A stretch of DNA of 62,000 nt from Prorocentrum cordatum (lineage: Eukaryota; Sar; Dinophyceae; Prorocentrales; Prorocentraceae): the NCBI GenBank assembly GCA_963575745.1, contig CAUYUJ010013892.1, positions 5,001-67,000 on the forward strand. Reading direction: 5' to 3'. Of this stretch, positions 41,585-52,915 are shown one piece after another. Position numbers and translations under genes: made by a program. A model generated the notes under the pieces. It saw nothing but the letters and a program-made list of their open reading frames with translations, searched no databases and was not told where the DNA came from. How positions within the stretch are numbered: position 1 is the stretch's first letter; the number at the start of each line of letters is the position of its first letter.

Positions 41585-42120
41585 GATGAAAATCTCAGAC
41601 CATCCTGTGGTGGGCCTCTGAACAGGCCAGGACGCCTCGCCACTGCTTGCCCCGAGGACCCCCGAAGGGCGGCCGCACGGCGCCGCTCGCGGCGGGGCCT
41701 GCCGTGCGCCGGCGTCACCTCCTCGGCCTCGGAAGGGCCGTGGTCGTGGGGCTGCGGCCTGCGGCGCGGCGGCGCGGCGCGGCGCGGGAGCCCAGCGGGG
41801 GGAGGGCTCGTCCAGGCTTTGACTTGGCGGCGCAGTGGTGTGCCCTCTCGTTGATCCACGGGGCGGGGTGCGCGGGCCGCCAGCGTGGCACGCGCCAGTG
41901 GGGACGAGGGCGCCTGCGCTTGCGCGCGACCGCGCTCGGGCGGCGTAGGCGCGAGTGTCTGCGCGGTCGACCAAGTTCTCTTCCGTCGCTCGGGTGGATC
42001 CGCTGTGGATGCGCTCGTGGGAGCACGAAAGGCGGCGGAGTGGATTCACTGGAGACTTACGGGGCGACCCAGCTAATCCCACCAGCCCTCTGGGCGCAGG
42101 TGGTCTAGACCGGTTTCTCT
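41585..42120. repeat. Family G tail and dispersed repeat L, copy 1
   Basis: GGCCAGGACGCCTCGCCACT (about 41619) is a family G tail. 41805-41870 (GAGGGCTCGTCCAGGCTTTG) and 41990-42060 (GGATGCGCTCGTGGGAGCAC; GGCGGCGGAGTGGATTCACT) recur at 43040-43170. 41345-41580 has a short GTGTGTGCATGCG tract and no gene. Confidence 0.6.
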
Positions 42121-42209
42121 TCCGACCCCTCCCTCTTCCCCTTCGGGGGGGGATTACACATCCCCCATATCCCCTCCCCTGGAGCAGGGGGGAAGGGTCG
42201 CGAGGCGTT

Positions 42210-42900
42210 GGAGCGCCCAAAATGGCCCAAGATGGCCCCAGGAGGACCTCAGAGAGCCCAACGTGACCTCCAAGATGGCTCAAAATAGCCCAAGATGGCT
42301 CTAAATGGCTCCGGAGAGGCTCCAAGAGGCCCCAAGACCGCTCTCAGACGGCTCCGAGTGCCCAGTGAGCCTCCCCAGGAGGCCGCCAAGAGGCCAAAAT
42401 CCTTCAACAAAAAATCGATGATTGTTGCCTTCTCGCCTTTTCGCTTCCGATGGCCTTCCGAGGCCTCAAGATAGCTTTAAGAGGGCGCCTGAGGGCCCAA
42501 GAGAGGCCCAAGAAAGCCCCAAGACGGCCCCAAGAGCGCCCAAGAGCGCTCCAAGAGCGCCCCAAGAGGGGCCCAAGAGGCGATGTGTGAGGCTCCCGAG
42601 GGGGAAACGAAATGGGAGCTCCCATAGTGTTTTGATCGATCTCCTCCAAGATGGCCCCACAGCGCTTCCAGTGCTCCCAAGAGCGCCCCAAGAGGGCCCC
42701 AAGAGCGCCCATGAGGCCCCAAGAGGCGCCCAAGGTGCCTCCAAGAGGCTCCCAAGAGAACCCCAAGAGGCCCGCAAGGCCCCCCGAGGCCCCCAAGACG
42801 CTTCAAGAAAGACCCCCGAGACCGCCAAGAGGCCCCCAAGACGCTCCAAGAGGCATCCAAAAAGCTTCCAAGAGACATCCGAGGAGACTCTGAAAGGCAA
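42210..42900 (+). repeat. CCAAGATGG/CCAAGAGG degenerate array
   Basis: A 9-12-base degenerate array like those at 9.5, 10.7 and 13.8 kb, with CCAAGATGGC at the left and CCCAAGAGGC at the right. A G/C-rich block (42150-42200) precedes it, as at 10.7 kb. The encoded Pro/Arg/Gln/Glu frames are repeat-derived. Confidence 0.8.
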
Positions 42901-43039
42901 CTCGCCTGGGCATCGTTTCTGGATGGTCTGCGGGGAAACTGTTTTGATCGCGACCGCGGCGAAGAAAGGTCGGGCGGCGTCCAGGGAATTGCAAACTAGC
43001 AACGGCTGGTGGGGACACGAGAAGCGTGAAGAATAGGAG

Positions 43040-43170
43040 AGAGGGCTCGTCCAGACTCTGAGATGGAGGCGCCGTGGTGGATCCGACTGTGGATCCACGG
43101 GCGGATTCACCGTGGTTGCGCTCGTGGGAGCACGAGAGGCGGCGGAGTGGACTCACCAGAGCCCTGCAGG
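43040..43170 (+). repeat. Dispersed repeat L, copy 2
   Basis: GAGGGCTCGTCCAGACTCTG, then TGCGCTCGTGGGAGCACGAG and AGGCGGCGGAGTGGACTCAC, in the same order as 41805-42060 but closer together. 43171-43950 shows GATGAGG repeats near 43390-43490 and no gene. Confidence 0.65.
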
Positions 43171-44110
43171 GCAGCAGCGCGGAGGCGTGGGGAGGCGGTC
43201 GGGAACTCCTGCTGGCCGCGCCGCGACGCTGGCTCAGGCCCACGTCCCAATCCCCCCCACGCCTCCAAGTGCGCCCCCGTGACTCGCCCGTGCCTCCCTC
43301 TTCCATCCAAAGTGAACCGCTGTCCGTCGCTCAGGGCATAGCTCGTCGCCAGGGGCCGCCGCCGGGGGGGGGGGGCGCACGACATCTGAGGATGAGGAGG
43401 AGTAAGGAGGAGGATGCAAGGGATGAGGGGAGGAGGGATTGGGACTTAAGGGAGGAAGGATGAGGCTAGGCGATGAGGGTGTAGGATGATAGTGACGTAG
43501 GGATTTAGTATACGGAGATGAGGAATGGTTTTCATGATTAGGAGGACCGCCACCTCGTCGTCTCGGTAGCAAGTGAGCGGCTGGTTGTTCTCTCGCTTTG
43601 AGTGTTTGCCGATTGCGGCTCCAAACTGTGACCCGGTTGGAACGTTCTCAACGGGGAGTGGGTCGGGGCAGATCTGGATGTTCACGCTGGGAAGAACTCG
43701 CGGCGTCGGGGCTTCGGGGTGCGGGGTGAGCCTCTTCCAGGCTCGCCCAAAGGAGGGCAGAACCCAAATGTAATCTTCCTGAGCTCATGGACTCGAGACC
43801 CAAAGTGACAAAAGAGGACGCCCCTCGTCGTCTCTCGGGGGGGAGCAGCGTTCCTGGTGGCAGAAAGTGCCTCGTGATTCCCCCCGCGGGCTTCCGTTCG
43901 CGACGAGGCTCAACTCCAGAATGAACCCCTCTCCTGGACGCCTCCGTCCTCTCCAGACAGCCCGGCGCCTCGATCTCTTCGAGACACGGGCCCCTGACAT
44001 CCAGATCCCGTCCCCAGGACTTGCTCTTCCTTCCGGGCCGCGTTCCCGACGGCTCCCGAGGCCTGGTGTAGGGGCCCCGATGAGGCCGAGAACTATTTTG
44101 GAACAACAAA

Positions 44111-44440
44111 CGGCCTGAACGTGTGGAGCTCCGCGCGGACACCTGGGATCCGCACCAGGGCCCCCCCCCTCCCTGGCGAGCGGAGAGCGCCAGGGTCGGG
44201 GATGGACAGACCCCCCTTTAGTAAAACGCGGTCTAGTGAAAACGACCTGAGGCCAAAACCTGGCGGGCGCAAGCCTGGAAAATGACGGCCCCGGCGCCCT
44301 CTCGAGAGCCGAAAACGGACAATTCACTAATCGACGTGTCACTATTGGGGGTTCTGTCCACCCCCGACAGGGGCGGCCGAGGAGGGGCCGCCAGGGGGGC
44401 CCCTGCGCAGATCCAGGAGATCCACCCGGAGCTCTGACCT
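44111..44440. mobile_element. Family A hairpin element interrupted by element C
   Basis: The left arm GAGCTCCGCGCGGACACCTG with GGATCCGCACCAGGGCCC is answered on the right, inverted, by AGCTCCGGGTGGATCTCCTG and GATCTGCGCAGGGGCCC. The centre is split by a TIR element at 44195-44368. Confidence 0.65.
44195..44368. mobile_element. TIR element family C, copy 1 (nested)
   Basis: Left end GTCGGGGATGGACAGACCCC. The right end on the opposite strand is GTCGGGGGTGGACAGAACCC. TTTAGTAAAACG follows the left TIR. AGG flanks both sides (a possible 3-base target duplication). The interior (GAAAACGACCTGAGGCC; GAGCCGAAAACGGACAATTC) matches 50004-50173. No gene. Confidence 0.75.
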
Positions 44441-44506
44441 CCGAGACTCCGGGTGCCTGGGTCCGTGGGCGGGGGGGGCCGCCTCGTCCTCCTCGTCCTC
44501 ATCCTC

Positions 44507-44508
44507 GT

Positions 44509-44574
<66 letters not shown>

Positions 44575-44690
44575 CTCGTCGTCGCCCTCGTCGTCCTCCT
44601 CGTCGTCCTCCTCGTCGTCCTCGTCTTCGTGATTGGTGTCGTCGTCCTCCTCGCCGTCTTCGTCGCTGTCGTCGCCCTCCCCTGCTCCCC
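44507..44690. repeat. (CGT)n trinucleotide repeat
   Basis: Pure GTC/CGT for about 65 bases, then CGTCCTCGTCGTC variants to 44690. 44691-45500 is GC-rich with long frames on both strands but no motif. Confidence 0.95.
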
Positions 44691-45499
44691 CCCCGCTCCC
44701 CCATTCTGGCCAGGCGAGCTTGGCGCGCGCACGCCTGCGCGCGCCGCCTCGCGGCCTTGCGCATGGGCCTCCCCCCCCCCCCGCCCCCCGCCCGCGACGT
44801 GGCCGGGCTGCGCTGTCGTCTGCTCCGGCCGCGCCAGGGCCGCAGCGATTCTCGGCGGAGGATCGGAGTCGAGCCGCCTCGAGGCCGGCGGGGATCGATC
44901 GGATCGAAGTGGACCCCGAGTGCCGAGCGCCGCGCGACGAGGCCTCTCGGGCGGCCCCAGGCCTGGTTTTCCCAGGCGCCGGGCCGTGCCGCGAGGAGGG
45001 CTGCAGGGCCTGCCATCAGCGGCGGCCCCGACGCGGCCTGGTTGTCAGTCGGTCCCGACCGAGAGGGCCTCGAAGTACAGTCAGCCCGTATTGTTGAGGA
45101 TGCGCGATGAGGATGCAAGGGCCTTGGAAGGCCACGTCGAAGCTTTTCGAGCGGGGCGCGGCCAACGAAAGTGGCCAAGGCTGGGCCGAGGACAGGATGC
45201 ATGGATACCTGTGGGAAGGTTGTCCATCCTTACTGTGCGGGTTGCCTGTGCGCTCAGGGGTGGACAGGAACTCCTTGAGCGAAGCGCTCTCCAATGAAAG
45301 CTGCCAGGGGCACTCCACGTGCGCGTGGCACTGCACTCCGAAAGCACCCCAACGGGGAAGCGGAGCGCCATCCAAGAAACAGCGCGGCGAGTGGCGAAAC
45401 CGACAGCCCAGAGACTGCACCCGCACACTCGAAGGCCAAGGTCGAGTGGACCGCTGGAGACTCCCTCGGTCGTATCTTCTGGGGGGGGGGGGGCGCTCT

Positions 45500-45660
45500 T
45501 CCCAGACCCCCGACGTCGTAACTTTTTCATAACGTCGACCCATTCCCCGGGACTGGTGTTTCATCCCGAGTCGTTTTTTGCTGGTCCTGGGGCCTGGTAA
45601 GGGTGACCCACGGCCGTCAATAACGGCAAACCTTCCGCAAAGATTTTTGTCACAGCGCCG
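45500..45660 (+). repeat. Dispersed repeat E, copy 5
   Basis: CCCCCGACGTCGTAACTTTT, CCATTCCCCGGGACTGGTG and TTTCATCCCGAGTCGTTTTT, followed by a diverged end. 45661-46860 has a short (TA/TG) tract at 45930-46040 and no supported gene. Confidence 0.75.
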
Positions 45661-46865
45661 AGGCTGGGCCCGCCTCGACAAGCAGGCCGGGAGGGGCCCG
45701 GGGAGGGCTCGAGCTGAGCCGCGTGTTGCGTGTCGTGTTCTCTGCCTTCGCTGCCCTTCGTCATGTCTTCGTGCTGCCTCTCCTGCGAAGGGTAAATCCG
45801 CACGAAAACGGCCCACGAAACCGCCCAGACCCCGTTTCGCTCGAGCCCTGGGCCCCTGACCAGATGCGGGCTGCTGGGCGGGAGGGCCGCCGCTGCCTCA
45901 GCCAAACACCCGCGTCATTTCCTTTTATATATGTGTATATGTATGAATGTACATATGTGTGTATATATATGTAGTTGTATATCTATATATGTATATATAT
46001 ATATATGTATGAATATATATATATACACACACACACGCCCCAGCCTCTTCCAACCCGTGGGACGCTGCAGCGCCTAGCGTGTGCATCGAGCCCGTCGTGC
46101 TTCTACGTCGAGGGTGCATCGAGCCCCGCCGGTTGGCGCCGCACCTGGGGAGGCAGAGGCACAGATGCCGCTGCTCCCCAGACCTCTCCCCTGGGGCGCG
46201 TTCTGCCCGGGACTCCGAGGCGACTCAGGCCGTGGCAACGACGGCTCTCCAGGACGAGCAGCGGAATCGCTATGTCCTTCCCTGCCCTGACCAGCCGATC
46301 GGCCACGCAGCTCGGTGCAGAAACGCCCAAATGTCCCAACCCGTGCGACACTGGGAACGGCTGTTCACCTCCCCCTCTCGCCGACAGCATGGGGTCCTTA
46401 GCCGACCAGCACTGACGCATCCCCCCCTGGCCGCCGCGCCCGCGACTGACGGGGAGCGCTACCTGCGGGAGGACCCGCTCACAACCTGGAACAGGCAATG
46501 CGTCGCCGATAGATCGGCCAGGGGCGCCCGACAGCGAAGTCGCACGTCCGAGTGAGCTCTGGTCCAGGGCAACTCCGATTTGGGCCCCGGACGCACGAAG
46601 CGAGAGTCAGCACCCCTTGCCCTGATGATCCAGAGAGGGTCGGATGCCTGATAACTCTGGTCAAGGGCAAAGCTGGTTTGGGCCCTGGAGGCACGAATCA
46701 GGAGCTATCCCTGACCACCCTCAGCCCTGATATTCGGGGACATTGAACGTTCCTGGGCGGTTTTGGGCTATCGGGCCCAGGTCGGAAATTAATGGGCGTC
46801 TGGGGGTTGATGTATCACCTCCTGAGCTCATCCCCCCCCAAACGTTTTACCTGATAGAGCTCGTT

Positions 46866-48200
46866 CCTTTGTTTTTGGCGATAATGGGCATTATAGGAGG
46901 GGGGGGCGTGGGGGGAGTATAATGTAACGCCCCCCCCGCCGCGTGGCTCTGGCACCACAGCCGTGCCCGCGCGCATGACGACGATGAGCGACGAGCGACG
47001 AACGACGACGACGACGACGCGAGCAGCATGTAGGTGGCGACCTGCCCCACAGCGCCTGTGTACACCACAATGCTCGCGTGCACCACAACGCGCGTGTACA
47101 CCACAGCGCCTGCGTACACCGCAACAGCCGTGTGCGACGCAGCGCCCGTGTCCACCATAATGCTTGCGTGCACCACAGCCCTGGTGTAACCACAGCGAAT
47201 GAGTAACACCGCAACAACCATGTGCAACACAGCGCCTGTGTACACCACAATGCTTGCATGCACCGCAGCGCCTGTGCACACCCCAACGCCTGTCTACACC
47301 ACAGCATCCGCGTGCACGCAGCGCTCGTGTACACCACAATGCCTGCGTGCACAGGACAGATAGAACGAGCATGTAGGCGAGGATCTGCTGCGGACAACTA
47401 AACGCCACGCCAGGGAAGTTCTGATAATAGAATGCGACGTTCTTCTCTCCTCCCTCGTCCGCCACCTCCACCTCCTCCTCCTCCGAGGGGAAGGAGAAGG
47501 AGAGGGAGAAGGAGGAGGAGGAGGAGGAGGGAAAGGAGGAGAAAGAGGAGGAGGAGGAGGAGAAGGAGGAGGAGGAGAGGAGGAGGGAGGAGAGGAGGAG
47601 GGAGGAGAGGAGGAGGAGGAGGAGGAGAGAGGAGGAGGAGGAGGAGGAGGAGGAGGAATAGGTGGAGGAGGAGGAGGAGGAGGAGGAGGAGGAGGAGGAG
47701 GAGGAGGAGGAGGAGGAGAGGGGGAAGGAGCAGAAAGAAGAACAAGCGTTTCTACCAGGAACACAAAGCCAGAACTTCGGATCCCTATGCGGATCCCATG
47801 GCGGGTCCCTCTGCGAACCCCCATGCGAATCCCAAGAGGGGATCCCTGTGTGGATCCATGCGCGGATTCCTATGCGGATGCTCATGCGCATCCCGATGCG
47901 GATGCCTATGCGGACGCCCACGCGCAGTGCCGTGCGAGTCCCTGTGAAAATTCCTATGCGGCGCCTCACGGGGCGTGCGGATCCCTAGGCAGATGCGTAT
48001 GCGCACGCCTGTGCGGATCCCCCGGAGATTTCCAGTGCGGACCAGGCTCCTGTGCGGACTCCTGTGCGGACGCCGCTGGGGATCCCGATGCGCACGGCGG
48101 CAGTGCCCGGAGCGCACTGGGGGGGGAGAGGGGCGTGACGTTATGGGGGGGGGGGCCGGGGGGGCTATAATGCCCATCATGCCCAAAGGGATAAAGAAAC
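46866..48200. mobile_element. 1.3-kb TIR element family J with repeat-only interior
   Basis: The left end has TTTTTGGCGATAATGGGCAT and TATAG, then poly-G. The right end, read on the opposite strand, has CCTTTGGGCATGATGGGCAT and TATAG, then poly-C. Inside are three repeat blocks: 47035-47365 (GCCTGTGTACACCACAATG units of 15-24 bases), 47470-47730 (GGA)n, and 47770-48110 (ATGCGGATCCCT-like 12-base units). No gene. The termini may belong to a DNA transposon or to a captured repeat unit; no target duplication was found. Confidence 0.55.
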
Positions 48201-48249
48201 ACGCTCATATCTTGTCATCCTCTCATCAACGCAGCGTCTGGCGCCGCCC

Positions 48250-48385
48250 CCGGGGTCCCCTCAAGGGCAGGTCTCGACCCATTCCCCGGGAACAGTTTTT
48301 CAGCCCGAGTTGTTTTTACGGTCGCGGGGCCCAGCAAAAGCCCTGGGAGGCCGCAAACGGCCCTAAACCCGTCCGTCGTGTTTTT
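48250..48385 (+). repeat. Dispersed repeat E, copy 6
   Basis: CTCGACCCATTCCCCGGGAA, CAGTTTTTCAGCCCGAGTTG and GTTTTTACGG. 48386-49010 shows only conflicting frames. Confidence 0.7.
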
Positions 48386-49011
48386 GTTTTTCACTCACCA
48401 CGCGAGCTATCCGGGATCAATCGGTCCCGGCGCTGCATCGGCTGGGATGGGCGCGGGGGTTGCTAAAGGGGTGGGGCTAATCAGCAGCCGAGGAGGGCTA
48501 ACGATCTGCGCTGAGTGGCATCCGCCCACTTCGCCGAGTTATCTGCTAACCCCCCTAGCCACTTGGGTCAGTTGTTGCCCGCGTATGCGCTATGTTGGGC
48601 AAGATGTTGGCATCCACAGAGGAGCCTCCCATCCCCGTATCACCCCCAAACTGAGTGGTGAGGGTTTTCTTGTTCGGCGTTTCGACATTGGGTGGAAGTG
48701 GGGGGAGGGGAGGGGGTATGGCTTCGGACCTCTGCTTAGTGCGACTGGTTGCAGCAGTGCGTCCTGTGGAGGAGACCCCACCTGCTCGAAACAGGCGCCA
48801 CAAACACCCAATATCTACTCCATGAGGTGGGGGGGGGGAGGGAGTGGGGGGCGAGGGCCCGCGCAGATCGGCAAGACAATGAATGAGAACACGATCACGA
48901 GGCCGAAGACGACGAAACACCGCCGTCTTGATGCTTCCCATACGCGTCGGAGGTCTGGGCCTGCGCACACACCACAGGCTCCGGCGGCCGGGCGGGGCCC
49001 ATCCCGGTGGC

Positions 49012-49245
49012 ACCGCCGACCGTCCGGGATTCCTAGAGGCATACCACGACATGTTCTCACAACCCCAAAATGTTCCAAGAGCACAGACGCTGTTCTCAGA
49101 ACATGCCCCCGATGTGTAAAAAACAAAACGGTCTCGGCCAGAACTGCCCTGAGAGCATGCCGTGCAGACCACACGAGGTTCCGAGAGCATCCTTCGGTGG
49201 GCCTCTAGGCGAGCCTGGACGCTGCGCCGCTGCTTCAGCCCCGCC
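49012..49245. mobile_element. Element family G, copy 2
   Basis: GACCGTCCGGGATTCCTAGA, CATGTTCTCACAACCCCAAA, TGTTCCAAGAGCACAGACG, CTGTTCTCAGAACATG and the tail GGCGAGCCTGGACGCTGCGC parallel 31685-31914 in order. Here the palindromes have changed to GTTCTCAGAAC or GAGAGCAT. Confidence 0.7.
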
Positions 49246-49274
49246 GCCCCGTCCCCCCTGGGATTTGGACGCCC

Positions 49275-49470
49275 GAAATGGGTACGGAAAGAATGGGTAC
49301 ACTGCCCAACAACACATGTTGTCCCAAACCAACAGCGGCCGCTGTTGGGCAAGCGGCCTTCTGTCTCGAATGGACACAGGCCGCGGCGGCGCGGACAGCG
49401 AGCCCTCTTCAAGATGAACAGGAACTGCTCTTGGGCATTCTGCCCATTCTTTCCGCGCCCATGTCGCTCG
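49275..49470. mobile_element. Inverted-repeat element H between duplicated flanks
   Basis: Left arm ATGGGTACGGAAAGAATGGG with CCCAACAACACATG. The right arm is the inverse (GCCCATTCTTTCCGCGCCCA). It is bracketed by a nearly identical direct repeat of about 58 bases at 49206-49264 and 49477-49543 (GGCGAGCCTGGACGCTGCGC; CGCTGCTTCAGCCCCGCC). Confidence 0.65.
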
Positions 49471-49687
49471 TGCCGGTCTGTAGGCGAGCCTGGACGCTGC
49501 GCCGCTGCTTCAGCCCCGCCGCCCCGCCCCCCCCCTTGGGGAGCCTGGCGGAGTGCGCGTGCGCCGCGGCCAGGTGCCTCGGGGCGCCCGGCGGGCCCGC
49601 CGCGTGGCCGGCGTGCGCCAGCGCGGCGGACGCCAGGGCGGCGAGCACGGCGCGGAGCCCGGGCCCTGCGGCGGAGGCACCCTGCAT

Positions 49688-49913
49688 GGGGTCCGAGCAG
49701 CTGGGGCCGGAGGATCGCACCAGATCGCCAACGCATCACCGATGCATCGGTGATGCATCGGCGATGCACCGGCGATGCACCGGCGACGCACCGTCGATGT
49801 TGGCGATGCATCGGCGACGTCGACGTGACGGCAAGCAGGCTCCACATCGAGCCGCATCGGCGATGCATCGGCGATGCGGCACAATCCTCCGACCCCATCT
49901 ACTCCGACCCAAT
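49688..49913. mobile_element. Hairpin/TIR element family D, copy 2
   Basis: Left GGGGTCCGAGCAGCTGGGGC with CGGAGGATCGCACC. The right end inverted is GGGTCGGAGTAGATGGGGTC with GGAGGATTGTGCC. The interior is a tandem of GATGCATCGGC. Same architecture as 8421-8646. Confidence 0.75.
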
Positions 49914-50003
49914 CTAGGAGGCCTAGATGCGGGACGCCCTCCCCCCCGCCGCGGAGGGTGGAGGCGGACGGAGGTGCCGTGGTGTGGGCGCGGTGGTCGT
50001 TAT

Positions 50004-50173
50004 TCGGCGGTGGACAAACCTCCCTTTAGTAAACCTTCCCTTAGTGAAGACGGCATGGGACCGAAACCGACGGACCTGGGCCCGCAAAAACGACGGCCGC
50101 GACGCCCTCTCGCGAACCGAAAACGGCCGATTCCTCAATCGACGTGTCAGGGTAGGAGGTCTATCCCCTCCGA
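50004..50173. mobile_element. TIR element family C, copy 2
   Basis: Left TCGGCGGTGGACAAACCTCC then CTTTAGTAAACC; right inverted TCGGAGGGGATAGACCTCC. Shared interior: AACCGAAAACGGCCGATTCC, TCAATCGACGTGTC. No gene. Confidence 0.75.
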
Positions 50174-51480
50174 GTTATGATAGGCGGCGAGCGAGGGGGG
50201 GATGGCCCGAGGATGCCCTCCAAGACCACCCCTCTGCTCCCAGAGATCTCTCTACTCACCCTGGTTACCCGCTCTGTTTCACTACATGTGTCTCTTCGTC
50301 TCTTTTCCCGTCAACCCTCATGGGCAGAATTTCGAATGGGCTGGTGGGGATGCGCGAAGGATGAAGGTTTGTAAGGACGTCCCGCAGGAGAGCGCGATTT
50401 TGAGTGAAGTGTGGGGAGGGAAGTACCAAGCTAGACCCGCTGTTGTTCTAAGCTGGAGGTCATCAGCATATCTTAGAAGCCCAGAAGTCACCCTTGAAAA
50501 AACAGGGTGCGAGCCCCAGGAGAGGCGCTCCAATTGAAGAGCGCACGCCAATCGTTCTTCTTCCGACATTGGATACCAGGCAGACACCGCCCGACGGAAT
50601 GCCACTTCGGCCACGCGCCCAGGGACGGTGCAAGCCCGTGCAGTCCCATCGCTCTGATCGGTGACACGCCGCCGTGGGCAGCCCCCACTGGCGTGCTGCT
50701 GCTGCTGAAGAGACACAGAGACTTCCGAAGAAACACGAAGGAGTGGCGCGCTGATTAGGGGGAAAACAAACCTACCTCGCTTTTGACCACCCTCGCTTCC
50801 AAGAGATCCAAACGATGCCAAATTGCAGCCTGTACTGGTCAGGCCGCTTGACGAGGAGGCGCGTGGTATGGCTTGGTTTTGCCTGGAAGCGAAAGCGGGG
50901 TAGGTAATTCACGCTCTGACTGATGGGATCCTGGCGGATCCGTGCCATTGATCCTCTTTCTCCCTCCCGACAGATGGCGGAACTCCGCCCCGGAGAATCT
51001 CTGGGGCTGAGTTCCATGCACCCTCTGCTCCACCTCCGGGACTCGGGACAAAAACAGTGAGCAGGTTCTTCGCGTCGGGATGCTTGCCAGCAGCTGCGCC
51101 TCTCGAAAAATGTTTCGGGGCTGTCCGAATCGTCCCAAACGAACGCCGAGGTGGCCCGAAAGTCAGACATCCAACGAGTTGAACAAAGCCATGCGGCCCT
51201 GGGCGCCCTCACCAGGACCCCGGCGCCTTCCAAGAACTGCATTCTCAGAATGACATGCCGGCCCCAGGGAAAAGGTCGGGACCTCCAGGCGGTCCGCGCT
51301 GGAACAGAAACCCACCAAACATCGATGCTCTGGGTCCTTCTGCTCCATTCCCTCCAAACAAGGCTCTCCCGACCCCCCTTTCCTGGGCCCACTGCGCTGA
51401 GGTGCGGGCGGGGTCTCGGCAACGAGAGGACCCGTGCCCTCACCAGTTCAGGAGGCGCTGTCTCACCCGATCCTCCTCAC
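50174..51480. other. No convincing gene
   Basis: Open frames exist on the minus strand (50318-50821 and 50772-51443). One contains LLRYADDLQL, but without supporting RT blocks. Nothing else recognisable. Confidence 0.45.
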
Positions 51481-51509
51481 TCGCGGTTGACTACAGGGCG
51501 GATCCCAGA

Positions 51510-52135
51510 AGCCGCCTCCCTGCTCCTCCTCCTCCTCCTTCTTCCGCTCTGCCTCGCTCTCTCCATCCCCCAAATCCTCCTTCTGCCTTCCGTAGTCGCT
51601 CCCCCGCCCCTCCTCCTCCCTACCGTCCTCCCTCCCTTCTCCTCCGCGTCCTCTACTGCTCCTCCCTGTCGCCTCCCCTCCTCATTCTCCAAGTCGCCCA
51701 CCGCCAGAATCATCCACCTCGTCCTCGCCTGCCTCCCTCTGCTCCCTGCCCGCAAGGCCCTCCGCTCTCAGGGCGTCATCCCCGCAGCCGCAGTCGCTGT
51801 CGGCGTCGTCACCATCGCCGCCGCCGTCGCCGCTGCCACCACTGTCGCCATCGCTGTCGCCTGTCGTCGTCGCTGTCGCCGTCGCCGTCGCTGTCGGCGT
51901 CATTGTCGTCGCCGCCGTCGTCGGCGTCCGCAGCCTGGCAGCGCCATGCGGAAGGCGCCGGGCGGCGCCATGGGGGCAGGCATGATTTCTTTGTGGGCTC
52001 CGAGGGCGACCGAGACCACGGACGAATGGAGAGATTTGGCCTCCCCCTCCTCCTCCTCTTCCTCCTCCTCCTCCTCCTCTTCCTCCTCCTCCTCCTCCTC
52101 CTCCTCCTCCTCCTCCTCCTCCTCCTCCTCCTATT
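51510..52135. repeat. CCT and GTCGCC microsatellites
   Basis: CCT-rich 51510-51720, CGTCGC/GTCGCCGTCGCTGTC 51775-51930, and uninterrupted (CTC)n 52050-52133. Confidence 0.9.
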
Positions 52136-52309
52136 GGTCCCCCTGCACCCCACATCCTATCCGACCTAGCCTCTTCAATCCCTTTGCCCTCTTGATAACT
52201 TCTCCCTGTCGCACATCTAGAGGTGCCGGCAGGGCGGGCTGGGAGTTTCACAAGAGACTTCCACACAATATGTGACCCTGAAGCGTGAAACCTGAAAGAG
52301 TTGCGCAGG

Positions 52310-52915
52310 TGGAGGTGGGTGGTCTTCAAAATGGGGTTGCCGCTCCAGCGCCGCGCACAGTCGCCCCCAAGATTGCAACAGCTCTCGAGGATGGAGGAGG
52401 TAGTTTCGAACACGGAGCTGACGCAGAAGCGCCGCGCGCAGTTGTCTCATCTCAAATGTCTGCAGCAGATCCACGGATAGAGCATACGTGGGTTTCAAAA
52501 AAAAACGGGCTGTCCCCCCCTCAGCGTCGCGCATATTCACCGTCACTGACTGCAACACCCTCGAAAACGTAGCACGGGTGGCGTCAAAAAGGGGTCTCTC
52601 TCCCTCTTCCCAGCGCCGCGCGCATTCGTCGCACGAGCGTGCACGAACGACAAGGACGAAGCACATGTGGTGCCCAGTGTGGGGCTCTCGCCCCAGTGGC
52701 GCGCACAGACGTCGTAGGGTGCTGGATACAGGCATGAAGCACAGTTTTGAAGGGGCCCTGGGACACACAAATAAATGCACACAAATAAAAAGATTCCCCA
52801 TATTTTCCCATAGGTTCTGGGTTTCTGTCTTCCCCCCCACTGCCCATATTTTCCTATATTTTCGGGGGAATCGACGATTAATTGTGTCTGTGTGTCTTTT
52901 TCCCTCCTGAAGATT
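52310..52915 (+). repeat. Degenerate tandem repeat and dispersed repeat I, copy 2
   Basis: 52310-52720 holds about five diverged units of roughly 80 bases sharing CCAGCGCCGCGCGCA.TCGTC. 52745-52915 is repeat I: GGGGCCCTGGGACACACAAA, CCCCACTGCCCATATTTTCC, TCGACGATTAATTGTGTCTG and TCTTTTTCCCTCCTGAAG. Confidence 0.65.

Noticed and set aside
42220-42300. AAAATGGCCCAAGATGGC resembling the dinoflagellate spliced leader (CCATTTTGGCTCAAG)
   Set aside because: Only the general ATTTTGG/CCAAAAT look is shared. The context is the CCAAGATGG array and no exact leader core is present.
44691-45297. Long open frames on both strands in GC-rich DNA
   Set aside because: Frames are open on both strands at once, with no motif and Arg/Ala/Pro composition expected from GC content.
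50318-51443. Minus-strand frames with LLRYADDLQL, a possible second reverse transcriptase
   Set aside because: YADD stands alone. No GxxQGxP block, upstream Asp block or thumb sequence could be placed in the expected order. A profile search giving an RT hit would reverse this.
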